Of a DNA stretch of 64,000 nucleotides, positions 1-7,446 are shown in pieces. A model generated the notes under the pieces. That model ran no database searches. It worked only from the letters and a program-made list of their open reading frames with translations, and was not told where the DNA came from. Position 1 is the stretch's first letter. Each line of letters opens with the position of its first letter. This stretch comes from Streptomyces sp. DG2A-72 (GTDB lineage Bacteria > Actinomycetota > Actinomycetes > Streptomycetales > Streptomycetaceae): contig NZ_JASTLC010000001.1 of the NCBI RefSeq assembly GCF_030499575.1, positions 4,674,001 through 4,738,000 on the forward strand, read 5' to 3'. Both the position numbers and the translations under genes were made by a program.

Positions 1-86
1 TTCTCCAGGAACAGCCGGATGGCGATGTCCGACACGGACTGATACATCCGCCGCTTCTTGCGCTCACGCAGGCCGGACTGAGACAT
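1..86 (-). CDS. TetR-family transcriptional regulator, N-terminal fragment
   Basis: Only the first 28 codons lie in the window; the gene runs off the left edge. The visible peptide begins MSQSGLRERKKRRMYQSVSD and continues into IAIRLFLEK, which is the usual opening of a TetR N-terminal helix-turn-helix domain (basic stretch, then helix 1 with the A-x-x-L-F motif). The start ATG has no ribosome binding site but is preceded by TAGGCT seven bases upstream, a leaderless-type promoter that overlaps the stop codon of the neighbouring kinase gene. The effector-binding domain is outside the window, so ligand and targets cannot be inferred. Confidence 0.75.
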   Translation of the reverse strand, partial: MSQSGLRERKKRRMYQSVSDIAIRLFLE

Positions 87-96
87 GGGGGTGAGC

Positions 97-1200
97 CTAA
101 GCGAATTCCAAGTTCATGACGCGATGCCGGCGCACGAGCGCCGCCATGATCCTCGCCGGTGTCGGTACCTCCTCCAGCCCGAGTGGCTCGGCCCCTGCGA
201 CCAGGACTTTCTGGAGCTTCCGGGTGGCCCCGGGCAGCAACGTCCAGTTGAACTTCGGTCCGGCGCTCAGCGACATCGACGTACGGATGACGTCGGTGAA
301 GACCGACTGGGCTCGCTTGAAGTCGAGGAGCACCGGCAGATCGCTCGCCCATCCGTGCGAACTGCCGGGGCGGACGCCTTCGACGACCCGGCACCATTCC
401 GTGATCATGTCGCGTTCCTGATCGGCCGGGTAGCGCATCAGATACAGATGGGTGGCCAAGTCGTAGAGCGGGTCACCCAGCTGCGCCAACTCCCAGTCGA
501 TCGTCCAGAGTCGGCCCTCCCGGTCGACGACGAAGTTCTCACGGTGCAGGTCCCCGTGCAACAGGCAGAAGGGGCGTTCTGTCAGCCCGGACACATGCTT
601 CCTGAGGTACCTGAACGATTCGCTGTTCACATTGAGGTCCTTGAACAGGCGCCCGGCATGCCAGAGGTTGCTGCGGTAGACCCGTTCCTCCATGAAAGCG
701 ATCAGGCGATGCAGGAATCCGTCCGTGTCACCGTCGTAGGGACGGTCCTCGGGCAGACAACGTCGTCTCACATCCAGCATGTCCGGGGGGATCCGCACCA
801 TCTCCTGGAACAGGTCGACGATCTGGTCGAAGACCACGTCAGGAACGTGCGCGTTCCACAAGAGACTCCGCCCGAGCGTCCGTCCCTCGATGAAGCCCTG
901 GAGGCCCATACCCCCGACGTCGAAGATGTCCGGGATGCTGGCGATCCGTCCCTTCAGCGTCCGCAGCAGGTCTTCCTCCGACACAAAACATCTGCGGTCG
1001 AACCACAGGAGCCCGTCGCGCAGCTCCCGGAACTTGACCCTCCGTGTCCCGCCCGGCAACGGGAACACATACGTCTCGTGGTGGTAACCCTGAAGCGGTC
1101 CGTGCAGGGGCTGATCCCCGGCCATCTCCTGCGCGCGTCGGCGGGCACGCCCTACGGCTTCGAGTGCGGCGTCGTCACTCCTCATCAAGGAGTCGAGCAT
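97..1200 (-). CDS. APH-fold phosphotransferase (kinase) 1
   Basis: This 367-residue protein belongs to the aminoglycoside phosphotransferase/choline kinase superfamily. The catalytic loop HGDLHREN sits at residues 215-222 and the metal-binding Asp in TIDWE at 233-237, followed by the usual GDPLYDLATH helix. The N-terminal nucleotide lobe is divergent. The substrate is unknown: the superfamily phosphorylates antibiotics, choline, sugars and amino acids. It is the last gene of the run APH2-HAD1-APH1, and its ATG overlaps the end of the HAD gene by 26 bases. A second ATG at 1185 also lies within that gene, and neither has a good ribosome binding site, so the exact start is uncertain. It shares the C-terminal pattern (FKRAQSVFTDVIR) with APH2, so the two kinases are distant paralogs. 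Confidence 0.85.
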   Translation of the reverse strand: MLDSLMRSDDAALEAVGRARRRAQEMAGDQPLHGPLQGYHHETYVFPLPGGTRRVKFRELRDGLLWFDRRCFVSEEDLLRTLKGRIASIPDIFDVGGMGLQGFIEGRTLGRSLLWNAHVPDVVFDQIVDLFQEMVRIPPDMLDVRRRCLPEDRPYDGDTDGFLHRLIAFMEERVYRSNLWHAGRLFKDLNVNSESFRYLRKHVSGLTERPFCLLHGDLHRENFVVDREGRLWTIDWELAQLGDPLYDLATHLYLMRYPADQERDMITEWCRVVEGVRPGSSHGWASDLPVLLDFKRAQSVFTDVIRTSMSLSAGPKFNWTLLPGATRKLQKVLVAGAEPLGLEEVPTPARIMAALVRRHRVMNLEFA

Positions 1201-1879
1201 AGGAGTTCAGGACCAACTTGGCTCCTGCGCGTCGCAATTCCGCCTCCTTGCGCTCGTTACGGCCGAATCCGACGAATGGAACCCCCGCGCTCTGCGCCGC
1301 GTGCACGTCCGCCTCGGAGTCACCGATCATCACCGCTTCAGGGCCGCACAGCTGCAGAGCCTGCAGAGCCTGTTCGACGACGTGGGGGGCGGGTTTCATC
1401 CGGTCGATGTCGCTGGTGCGTCCGTGAACCGCGGTGAAGCAGTCCGACAGCCCCTTGGATTCGAGGTAGTAGGAGACGGCCTCAGCCGAGTTGTTGGTGA
1501 CCACCGCGAGCCGCTGCCCCCGGCGCGCCAGCCGACGGATGAGCTCGTCCGCGCCCGGCGTGAGCTCCGCCCGCCGCACGGCTTCCAACTCGCCCTTGGT
1601 CACCTCCCGCTCCAGTGCTCCGACCAGGCCCGTATCCTCACGCCGGCCCCGGTGCACGGCCCGCAGAACAGCGTGCGGGTCCTTGGCCTGCTTCTCTTCC
1701 GCTGTCAGCAGGCTCTTCACCCCCGCCTTGGCCACGAGGCATCTCAGCGCGTTGGCGACGGGCCGCGACGAGCCGTTGGGGAACAGCCGGCAGACAGGTC
1801 CGTCGAAATCGAACAGGACGCCGCGGGCTTCGTCGAGCAGCGAGCGAACGTCGCTCGCCTCGCCGACCTCAACAAACAT
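1175..1879 (-). CDS. HAD-superfamily hydrolase 1
   Basis: A 234-residue HAD subfamily I hydrolase. Motif I is LFDFDGPVC (nucleophile D24, acid/base D26), motif II is T128 in VVTNNS, motif III K162 in MKPAP, and motif IV IGDSEADV (D187, D191). Substrates of such enzymes are usually small phosphorylated metabolites; nothing here fixes which. The ATG lies 11 bases inside the upstream kinase gene and is preceded by GGAG at normal spacing, so translation is probably coupled. Sitting between two APH-fold kinases, it may act on the product of one of them (inference). A paralog with the same LFDFDGP-C-RLF opening lies about 3 kb to the right. Confidence 0.88.
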   Translation of the reverse strand: MFVEVGEASDVRSLLDEARGVLFDFDGPVCRLFPNGSSRPVANALRCLVAKAGVKSLLTAEEKQAKDPHAVLRAVHRGRREDTGLVGALEREVTKGELEAVRRAELTPGADELIRRLARRGQRLAVVTNNSAEAVSYYLESKGLSDCFTAVHGRTSDIDRMKPAPHVVEQALQALQLCGPEAVMIGDSEADVHAAQSAGVPFVGFGRNERKEAELRRAGAKLVLNSYARLLDEE

Positions 1880-3167
1880 GCCGCTCCAGGCTCTCCAGTG
1901 ACTGCGCCGCCTCGGTGACCGCTTCTCGCCCCGAGGCAGGATCCGCATCCCACCGCAGGGAGGGTGTCCCGCGGATGCCTCTGGGCTGGTCCGCGCCCGG
2001 ACACCATCCGTTCCCGCCGCCGCTCCGCCGACCGCCGAACCGCTCGGGGTCCTCCTCGGCGACTGGTCTGTCGGCGCCGTCCATGGCATGCCACTCGCGC
2101 AACGCGCGCACGGCCGTGGCCTCGTCGACGGGCTCTCTCCCAGGCTCCAGCGCCCCCCAGGCACGGTGCAGCGCACGGCGTACGTGCCCCGCGGCCTCGA
2201 CGAAATGCCTCGTCTCGGGCTCCGCGGGCAGCGCGAGCGCGGCCCGCATCACGTCCGTGAAAACCGACTGGACGTACTCGAAGCCCAGATAGGTGGCGAG
2301 ATCCTGGTCGAGGTCGGCCGTCAGCGCCGAGTGCCCGGCCTGCCGCATCGCGTCGGCCCACAACTCGATGGCCAGCTTCCGCTCGAGGGCGGAGTAGCCC
2401 ATGCGGACGACATGGGTCGCAAGGTCGTGCAGCGGGTCGCCGTACAGGCATAGTTCCCAGTCGAGAACGGAGAGCCGCTCACCGTCCTCGGTGGGCGTCA
2501 CGATCACATTGGCCCGGTGGACGTCCGTGTGCAGCAGGGTGAAGGGGCGCCGGGTCAGCTTCGGCCTGGAGCTCAGGTAGCGGTCTACCGTGTCGGGCGG
2601 GATGTCCAGGGCATTGAAGAGACCACCGAAGCGGGGCCGGTTGTGCCCATGGACCCGCAGTTCGGTGAACGTGGCCAGCCGCTCCAAGAAGCCCTGGCTG
2701 TCGCCGCTGTCAGGCCATTCCGCCGGCAGCGGGAGCAGGTCGGCGACCGGCACGTCGGCCAGCCGAGCGAAGAATGCGGCCAGCACAGCGATCCGCTCCT
2801 CGCCGACCGGCTCCTGGAGGGGCTCCTCCGACAGGGTGTGCCCGGCGACGTATTCATGGAGCGACCAGTCACCGAAGTCCCAGAGGCAAGACGGGGCGTG
2901 GTCCACCCGCTTGCTCACCGCACGCAGCACATCGGACTCCCGCCAGAGCCGGGGAACGACCTCGACCGTCTTGAGAGGCACCCGGAATTTGGCTCGCACC
3001 TGACCGGAGTCGAACCCCAGCAAATACGCCAGGGGCTGCCCCAGCGGGAGGATGTGGTTGCTGTTGTGGTGGCCCACGACCACCTCACCGACGGCGCTGT
3101 GGCGGCGCATCCCGGCGAAGAAGCGCACCAGCGCTTCCTGAGATCGGTGGGGCAGATGGGGCCACAT
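1869..3167 (-). CDS. APH-fold phosphotransferase (kinase) 2
   Basis: A 432-residue member of the APH/choline-kinase superfamily. The catalytic loop is HTDVHRAN (residues 213-220) and the metal ligand lies in LDWE (235-238), followed by GDPLHDLATH. The C-terminal 60 or so residues after ALREWHAMDG are low in recognisable structure and rich in Gly, Pro and Arg, and may be a poorly conserved tail. The ATG is preceded by TATGCT eight bases upstream, consistent with a leaderless or near-leaderless promoter, so this gene probably heads the APH2-HAD1-APH1 operon. Substrate unknown. It resembles APH1 around YVQSVFTDVMR, suggesting an old duplication on either side of the HAD gene. Confidence 0.86.
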   Translation of the reverse strand: MWPHLPHRSQEALVRFFAGMRRHSAVGEVVVGHHNSNHILPLGQPLAYLLGFDSGQVRAKFRVPLKTVEVVPRLWRESDVLRAVSKRVDHAPSCLWDFGDWSLHEYVAGHTLSEEPLQEPVGEERIAVLAAFFARLADVPVADLLPLPAEWPDSGDSQGFLERLATFTELRVHGHNRPRFGGLFNALDIPPDTVDRYLSSRPKLTRRPFTLLHTDVHRANVIVTPTEDGERLSVLDWELCLYGDPLHDLATHVVRMGYSALERKLAIELWADAMRQAGHSALTADLDQDLATYLGFEYVQSVFTDVMRAALALPAEPETRHFVEAAGHVRRALHRAWGALEPGREPVDEATAVRALREWHAMDGADRPVAEEDPERFGGRRSGGGNGWCPGADQPRGIRGTPSLRWDADPASGREAVTEAAQSLESLERHVC

Positions 3168-3175
3168 GGACGGTG

Positions 3176-3204
3176 AGCATACTGACAGTAGTGAGGCTTC
3201 TCAC
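3176..3204 (-). promoter_or_regulatory. Probable APH2 promoter with small palindrome
   Basis: TATGCT at 3176-3181 (read on the minus strand) lies just ahead of the APH2 ATG. A perfect five-base inverted repeat GTGAG-GCTT-CTCAC at 3191-3204 sits immediately upstream of it, where a repressor or activator could act. No convincing -35 box is visible. Confidence 0.4.
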
Positions 3205-3288
3205 GTTTACCCTCGCGATTCCCAGAATGCGGACACCCGCGCCAGGAAATGGCCGCTACCTGGCGGTTAGCGCCCCGGACCTGCGACT

Positions 3289-4146
3289 TCAGTCGCCCTT
3301 CGGACTCCTTGCGACCAGTTTCCAGTGAGATTCGAACCACGCTCTGTAATCGTCATAGTCAGAATCGACGTCCGCTCCACTACTCTTCTCGAAACGGCGG
3401 AGGCTGACGCCGACACCCTTCACATCGATCGCCTCCTTGACCATCGTGCCGTCGTCGAGCCGGAGCGGCGCCTCAACCGGGATGTAGAGCCCCTTGAGCG
3501 CATGCGCATCGTTGAACATGTAGAGCTTGAAGTCGGGCGTCCAGCGCACCTTGCGGACCTCGAGCGTGGTGTCGACGCCCGCGGCCTGTAGCCGTTCGCA
3601 GTAATCGCCCATCTCCGCCACATGCACACGCACCCTGTTCCGCCAGCGCTCCCGGACCCGTACGTCGTCCTTCGGATCCGGCGCCCGGGGATACAGCAGA
3701 TCCGCTCCCTCCGAAGGCAGCATCATCCGGACCACCACCCGGCGGGGCGCGAGCTGCCTGGCCTCGACGCGTTCCACCTGCGCCTTGAAATGCCCGACGA
3801 GCGACTCGCTGGTGAGTGACACGACGTCCAGTGACACCTCGGGCTCCCCGAAGGCCTCGTCGATGGAGTCGTAGAGGGTCGGCTCCCCTTGGGAGTCGCG
3901 CGTACCGGGCAGCCGAACCACGACGCTGCCACTGCCGCGCCTGGTCTCGATGTAGCCCTCTTCGGCCAGCTGACCGAACACCTTCTGGACGGTTTCCCGC
4001 GAGACGGCCAACTCCTCGGCCAGCTCACGCTGAGTCTTCAGCCTGGCGCCTACCGTGTACGTCCCATCCCGCAGCCGCGCCATCAAGTGGCTGCGTACGA
4101 AGCGGAACTGACGCCCGCCGCCCTCGTCACTCTCCGAAGCCCTCAC
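3289..4146 (-). CDS. GntR-type regulator 1 with uncommon C-terminal domain
   Basis: A 285-residue protein with an N-terminal GntR winged helix (residues about 14-82, including QRELAEELAVSRETVQKVFG and EEGYIETRRGSGSVV). The C-terminal part is not the usual UTRA, FCD or aminotransferase domain. It follows a pattern shared with the three other GntR proteins nearby: V-x-L/I-D....LT-x-E, VVVRMMLP, P-x-K-x-Y-x-F/L-N...AL...Y, and a closing F-x-x-x-W. The GTG start has no ribosome binding site but TAGCTT lies six bases upstream, a leaderless promoter. It is divergent from a small membrane-protein gene. Most likely a ligand-responsive repressor of that gene and perhaps of the kinase operon downstream; the ligand is unknown. 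Confidence 0.85.
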   Translation of the reverse strand: MRASESDEGGGRQFRFVRSHLMARLRDGTYTVGARLKTQRELAEELAVSRETVQKVFGQLAEEGYIETRRGSGSVVVRLPGTRDSQGEPTLYDSIDEAFGEPEVSLDVVSLTSESLVGHFKAQVERVEARQLAPRRVVVRMMLPSEGADLLYPRAPDPKDDVRVRERWRNRVRVHVAEMGDYCERLQAAGVDTTLEVRKVRWTPDFKLYMFNDAHALKGLYIPVEAPLRLDDGTMVKEAIDVKGVGVSLRRFEKSSGADVDSDYDDYRAWFESHWKLVARSPKGD

Positions 4147-4164
4147 ACGCAGAAGCTACCGCCT

Positions 4165-4287
4165 CCAAGCCACCTTGGCGACCACTTACCGTCAACAAAC
4201 CCCAACTTTTGGACGGCTGGTTAGCGGATCAACCAGACCGGGAACAGTCCACTCAGGGACAACCAGTCCAATTGGCTGGCAGGTTGT
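4165..4287. promoter_or_regulatory. Divergent regulatory region with several palindromes
   Basis: The 163 bases between GntR regulator 1 and the small membrane-protein gene hold three inverted repeats: CCAAG-N4-CTTGG (4165-4178), CTGGTT-N8-AACCAG (4217-4236), and a nested block with CCAATTGG at its centre flanked by ACAACC and GGTTGT (4259-4287). The shared element is a TTGG/CCAA core, also found in the operators between the other GntR genes and their divergent partners. They are candidate GntR operators. Confidence 0.5.
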
Positions 4288-4309
4288 CGACAGCTTGATG
4301 GGGGGACCC

Positions 4310-4513
4310 GTGGAAACGACAGAGCGCACGAAGTGGCCCGAGGTGCCGATGAGTTGCCCGGTCACTGAAGTTCAGCGGGTGGCACGGAAGCGGACCGGGC
4401 GCCGACCTCAGCTGGCCACCTTGACGCGGCCAATTGGACTGCGAACGGTCATCAAAGTGTCGCCCGCCTTCCTTGTCGCTGTGACCTTCCTGCTGTTGAC
4501 ACTGCAGGCCTGA
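4310..4513 (+). CDS. Small protein with C-terminal membrane helix (mini-membrane protein 1)
   Basis: A 67-codon frame starting GTG behind a run of six G residues that can serve as ribosome binding site. The first 45 residues are polar and basic (for example VQRVARKRTGRRPQL). The last 20 form a hydrophobic segment (VSPAFLVAVTFLLLTLQA) that could insert in the membrane as a tail anchor. It is divergent from GntR regulator 1 across a palindrome-rich promoter, the same arrangement as the two other small membrane-protein genes further right, although its sequence is not obviously related to theirs. No known family recognised. It could be spurious, but position, start signal and hydrophobic tail all fit a real gene. 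Confidence 0.5.
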   Translation: METTERTKWPEVPMSCPVTEVQRVARKRTGRRPQLATLTRPIGLRTVIKVSPAFLVAVTFLLLTLQA

Positions 4514-4531
4514 GGAGTGAGAGGACGGAGG

Positions 4532-5284
4532 TCAGGGATGCTGCTTCACGGCACGCACCGCGTCCAGCAGCGGCTCCAGCGAGCCCAGGATGTCCCGCTC
4601 CGGCACGCCGGCATGCCGCATCTTGCGGACGGCCTTCGCGCTACTCGCGTAGCCCAGGAACCGGACGCCGACGGCGCGTGCGGCCGTGTAGTCGGAGTCG
4701 GAGTCCCCGATCATCAGCGAGAACTCCGAAGCCGCTCCCATCGCCAGCAGGGCACTCTTCAGGGTCGCCGGGTGCGGCTTGAGGAGGTGCAACTGCTGCG
4801 TACGACCGTAGACATGGGGGGCGAAGCAGGAGTGCAGGCCCCTGTCCTCCAGATACTTCGCCACTGTGCGGGCCGAGTTGTTTGTCACGATGGCCAGCCG
4901 TGCTCCGACCGCCACCCAGGTGTGGATCAGCGGATCGGCGTATTCCGTCGGCCAGGCACCGCGCGCGGCCCTCAACTCGTGCTGGGTGAGGTGCTCTTCG
5001 AGCTCGATGATGAGGTCCGTGCCAGGGTGCCGCGCGGCGAGCGTGCTCAGCACACCGTGTGGATCCGGACTGAAACGTTCCTCCTCGGTGAGGAGGCTGT
5101 CTCGTCCCCGATCCACCAGCCACTGCACCTGAGCTCTGGCTATGTTCACGGCCGGGTAGCGGGCGAACAGCCGGCAGATGGGTCCGTCGAAATCGAAGAG
5201 GACATGCCGTGTGCCCGCGACTAGTTCCCGAAGTTCCTCGGCATCTCTCGCCACCAGGTGGGGCCGTCCAGTCTCAGGAGTCAC
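4532..5284 (-). CDS. HAD-superfamily hydrolase 2
   Basis: A 250-residue HAD hydrolase paralogous to HAD1. Motif I is LFDFDGPIC (D31, D33), motif II T134 in AIVTNNS, motif III K169 in LLKPHP, motif IV IGDSDSDY (D194, D198). The start is a GTG whose G is the last base of the upstream regulator's TAG stop (TAGTG), so it is translationally coupled to GntR regulator 2. It is the last gene of the probable operon GntR3-GntR2-HAD2. The substrate is a small phosphate ester of unknown identity. A HAD gene directly in a GntR operon suggests that the regulator's ligand and the enzyme's substrate are related (inference). Confidence 0.87.
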   Translation of the reverse strand: MTPETGRPHLVARDAEELRELVAGTRHVLFDFDGPICRLFARYPAVNIARAQVQWLVDRGRDSLLTEEERFSPDPHGVLSTLAARHPGTDLIIELEEHLTQHELRAARGAWPTEYADPLIHTWVAVGARLAIVTNNSARTVAKYLEDRGLHSCFAPHVYGRTQQLHLLKPHPATLKSALLAMGAASEFSLMIGDSDSDYTAARAVGVRFLGYASSAKAVRKMRHAGVPERDILGSLEPLLDAVRAVKQHP

Positions 5285-6162
5285 TAGGTGAGTGTCTGTC
5301 GAGAAGCGTCCGGATCCCAGTGGGCATCAAAGCAATTCTTCGTGTCCTGCACGAACTGCGCCTGCTCTCCTCCTCTGTCACGCCGGAACTCGAACAACAG
5401 GGAGCTGAACCCACTGACGTCGTAGACGTCGAACTTGCCCTTCTCGGGCAGGTCTTCGTAGGTGCGTCGGCCGACCTGGTAACTGCCCTGCAAAGCCACC
5501 GCGCCGTTCAGCACATACTGCTTCACCGACGGCACGAACCTCAGCGGCCGGAAGGTCACCTTCGCATCGACGCCGTGGCCCTTCATGACAGTGGAAAGGT
5601 AGTAGTCCATCAGCTCCCGCTGATTGGTGATCTGCTGCTTCAGCTTCTCGTGCACATCAGCTCGCAGCTCCGGTCGATCCACCGGATCCGGGTAGGGAAG
5701 CACCACATCGGGCCCCGGCAGCAGACACCGCACATCGACGGACTTGGGATGCACCTCGCGCCGTGCCACGGCCGTGCACATCTCGCCGATGGCCCACATC
5801 AGGGTCTCCGCCGTGAAGCAGATGGCATCGATGTGCACCTCGGGCTCCCGGAAGGCCTCCTTCAGATAGGAGACCAGGGCGACCCGGGCCTTCCTCGACG
5901 ACTGCTGCGGCTCCACCGGGACTTCGGCCACGTTCGGAGGGCTGCCCTTCCCCACGTTGGTGAGCAGCCCGTCCTTCTGGAGTGCCCGCATGGCCTGGCG
6001 TACGGTGCCGCGCTCCACACCGAACTGCTCGGCGAGCTCACCCTGGGTGGGCAGGCGCTCCCCCGCCTTGAGCTCACCGACTCGAATCCGCTCCCGCAAG
6101 TCGTCGGCGATCTCCTCGGGCGACGTTCTGTTGCCATTCACTGCCACGTTCTCCTGGTTCAC
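5284..6162 (-). CDS. GntR-type regulator 2
   Basis: A 292-residue GntR winged-helix protein. The DNA-binding part includes LPTQGELAEQFGVERGTVRQ and an RALQKDGLLTNVGKG wing. The C-terminal domain matches that of regulators 1, 3 and 4 (VHIDAICFTAETL, SVDVRCLLPG, VKQYVLNGAVAL, closing FDAHW). It lies six bases behind regulator 3 and overlaps HAD2 by one base, so it is the middle gene of a three-gene operon. Several starts are possible: the first GTG is given, but the sequence after it reads AGGAG followed nine bases later by another GTG, so the true start may be seven codons downstream. It is closest to regulator 3 and probably arose by tandem duplication. Confidence 0.85.
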   Translation of the reverse strand: MNQENVAVNGNRTSPEEIADDLRERIRVGELKAGERLPTQGELAEQFGVERGTVRQAMRALQKDGLLTNVGKGSPPNVAEVPVEPQQSSRKARVALVSYLKEAFREPEVHIDAICFTAETLMWAIGEMCTAVARREVHPKSVDVRCLLPGPDVVLPYPDPVDRPELRADVHEKLKQQITNQRELMDYYLSTVMKGHGVDAKVTFRPLRFVPSVKQYVLNGAVALQGSYQVGRRTYEDLPEKGKFDVYDVSGFSSLLFEFRRDRGGEQAQFVQDTKNCFDAHWDPDASRQTLT

Positions 6163-6168
6163 GACCGG

Positions 6169-7035
6169 TCAGGGGAGAGTCAGGTCCGTAGTGATGGTTT
6201 CCCAGAGGGCGTCGAACCACTTCTGGGACTGCTCGACGAAGGCGGCGTCGCGCTGGCCGGCCCGCTGGACGAAGGAGAAGAGGAGGGATTCGGTGCCCAG
6301 GGTGTCGTACATGTCGAGGGTGCCGGTATCCGTCGACTCTTCCCTCCGCGTGATCATGTAGTACGCGATCAGCGCCTCGGCGCCATTGAGCAGGTACAGC
6401 TTCACCGGCGGGGTGAAGGGCAGGGCGCGGAAGGTGACGTGCACGTCGATGCCGTGCGAGGAGCGCAGGGCCAGCAGGTTGTGCCGCAGGACCTGGCCCT
6501 GTGCGTTGCGCATGGACAGCCAGCGGTCGTGCACCGACTCGTCGTCACCGTCGACCGGCGCCGGGAACGCGAGCGTGATGTCCCGGGAGGGCAGCAGGAT
6601 GCGCACGTCGATCGACTCGGGGCGCACCATCCCCTCATGGATCCGGCGGAGCGGCAAGCTCAGGGCCAGTATCAAGGTCTCGGCGGTCAGGCAGGCCGCG
6701 TCTATGCGCACGTGCGGCTGCGAGAACGCGTCTGCCAAGCGCGGCGCCAACCCGACCATCGTCGGCTGGGGCCCGTCCAGCACCGGTGCCGGCTTGGCGA
6801 CACGGGGTGGGCTGCCCTTGCTGACGTTGCTCAGGAGACCGTCGTCCTGGAGCGCCCGGAGGGCCTGGCGCACGGTGCCGCGCTCCACGCCGAACTCCTC
6901 GGCGAGGTCCGCCTGGGTGGGCAGGCGGTCCCCCGCCTTGAGTTCTCCGCCGCGGATCCGCTCCCGCAGGGCGTCGGCGATCTCCTGGGGCGAGAGTCTG
7001 CTGCTGCCGTTCACTGCCACGTTCTCCTGGGTCAC
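6169..7035 (-). CDS. GntR-type regulator 3
   Basis: A GntR winged-helix regulator of about 288 residues (LPTQADLAEEFGVERGTVRQ, then QDDGLLSNVSKG) with the shared C-terminal domain (VRIDAACLTAETL, SIDVRILLPSRD, VKLYLLNGAEALIAYY, closing WFDALW). It is very similar to regulator 4, with long identical stretches around SSHGIDVHVTFRALPFTPPV. The GTG chosen here lies six bases after TAGCGT, a leaderless promoter. An internal AGGAG followed nine bases later by GTG could allow a second start. It heads the operon GntR3-GntR2-HAD2 and is divergent from small membrane-protein gene 2, across an array of AAGTTGG half-sites that it probably binds (inference). Confidence 0.86.
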   Translation of the reverse strand: MTQENVAVNGSSRLSPQEIADALRERIRGGELKAGDRLPTQADLAEEFGVERGTVRQALRALQDDGLLSNVSKGSPPRVAKPAPVLDGPQPTMVGLAPRLADAFSQPHVRIDAACLTAETLILALSLPLRRIHEGMVRPESIDVRILLPSRDITLAFPAPVDGDDESVHDRWLSMRNAQGQVLRHNLLALRSSHGIDVHVTFRALPFTPPVKLYLLNGAEALIAYYMITRREESTDTGTLDMYDTLGTESLLFSFVQRAGQRDAAFVEQSQKWFDALWETITTDLTLP

Positions 7036-7041
7036 GACCAA

Positions 7042-7047
7042 ACGCTA
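7042..7047 (-). promoter_or_regulatory. Leaderless -10 box of GntR regulator 3
   Basis: TAGCGT read on the minus strand, six bases ahead of the GTG. The same block (AGTTGTAnnGTTTGGTCGTG) precedes GntR regulator 4, so the promoter was duplicated with the gene. Confidence 0.6.
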
Positions 7048-7121
7048 CAACTCCGTTCCATCTATGTGGAGTTGCCTGCGAGTTGTTTTGATATGGCTAC
7101 CAAGTGGGAACAACATAGTCA

Positions 7122-7150
7122 AAGTTGGTTGCCAACTTGGTTAAGTTGGC
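7122..7150. promoter_or_regulatory. Triple half-site operator array (AAGTTGG/CCAACTT)
   Basis: Three alternating half-sites lie in a row: AAGTTGG (7122-7128), CCAACTT (7132-7138) and AAGTTGG (7143-7149). They form two overlapping perfect palindromes; the second has eight-base arms (GCCAACTT-GGTT-AAGTTGGC). A CATAGT box at 7114-7119 just upstream could be the -10 of the rightward small-protein gene, which would put the array at its transcription start. This is the best candidate binding site for GntR regulator 3. Confidence 0.65.
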
Positions 7151-7222
7151 GGAAGGTTTGCCTCCACGATCCACCCCCCATGACCGTCCGGTCCGCCCAG
7201 GAAGCCCGAAGGGGGAAACACC

Positions 7223-7411
7223 GTGCCTGCCCTCGCCCTCATCTCCGCAGTGTTCGTCGTCGGCTTCGAACAGATGGTCCAGTGGAAGTACGGCGCCACC
7301 GGCATCCTCGGACTGCTGCTGCTCACCATCGGTATCAAGGCCAAGAGTCCGGCGCTCAGCTCCATCGGCGCCGTCATGCTCGCCGTGCTGGTCGCAGGGC
7401 CTGCTCTATGA
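7223..7411 (+). CDS. Small two-helix membrane protein 2
   Basis: A 62-residue, almost entirely hydrophobic protein. A first helix (about residues 3-17) is followed by EQMVQWKYGATGILG, a second hydrophobic run, the motif GIKAK, and a last hydrophobic segment. The GTG start follows GAAGGGGGAAA at normal spacing. It is clearly homologous to small membrane protein 3 at 8577: both have the Q-x-x-x-W-KYG-x-x-GI-G and GIKA motifs and the IGAV segment. Each is divergent from a closely related GntR gene with a shared operator. No known family recognised. Possible roles include a membrane sensor, a modulator of a larger transporter, or a small toxin; none is shown by the sequence. Confidence 0.7.
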   Translation: MPALALISAVFVVGFEQMVQWKYGATGILGLLLLTIGIKAKSPALSSIGAVMLAVLVAGPAL

Positions 7412-7446
7412 GGTCGAGCGCGCAGCAAGCGCCCCTGTGGGAGACG

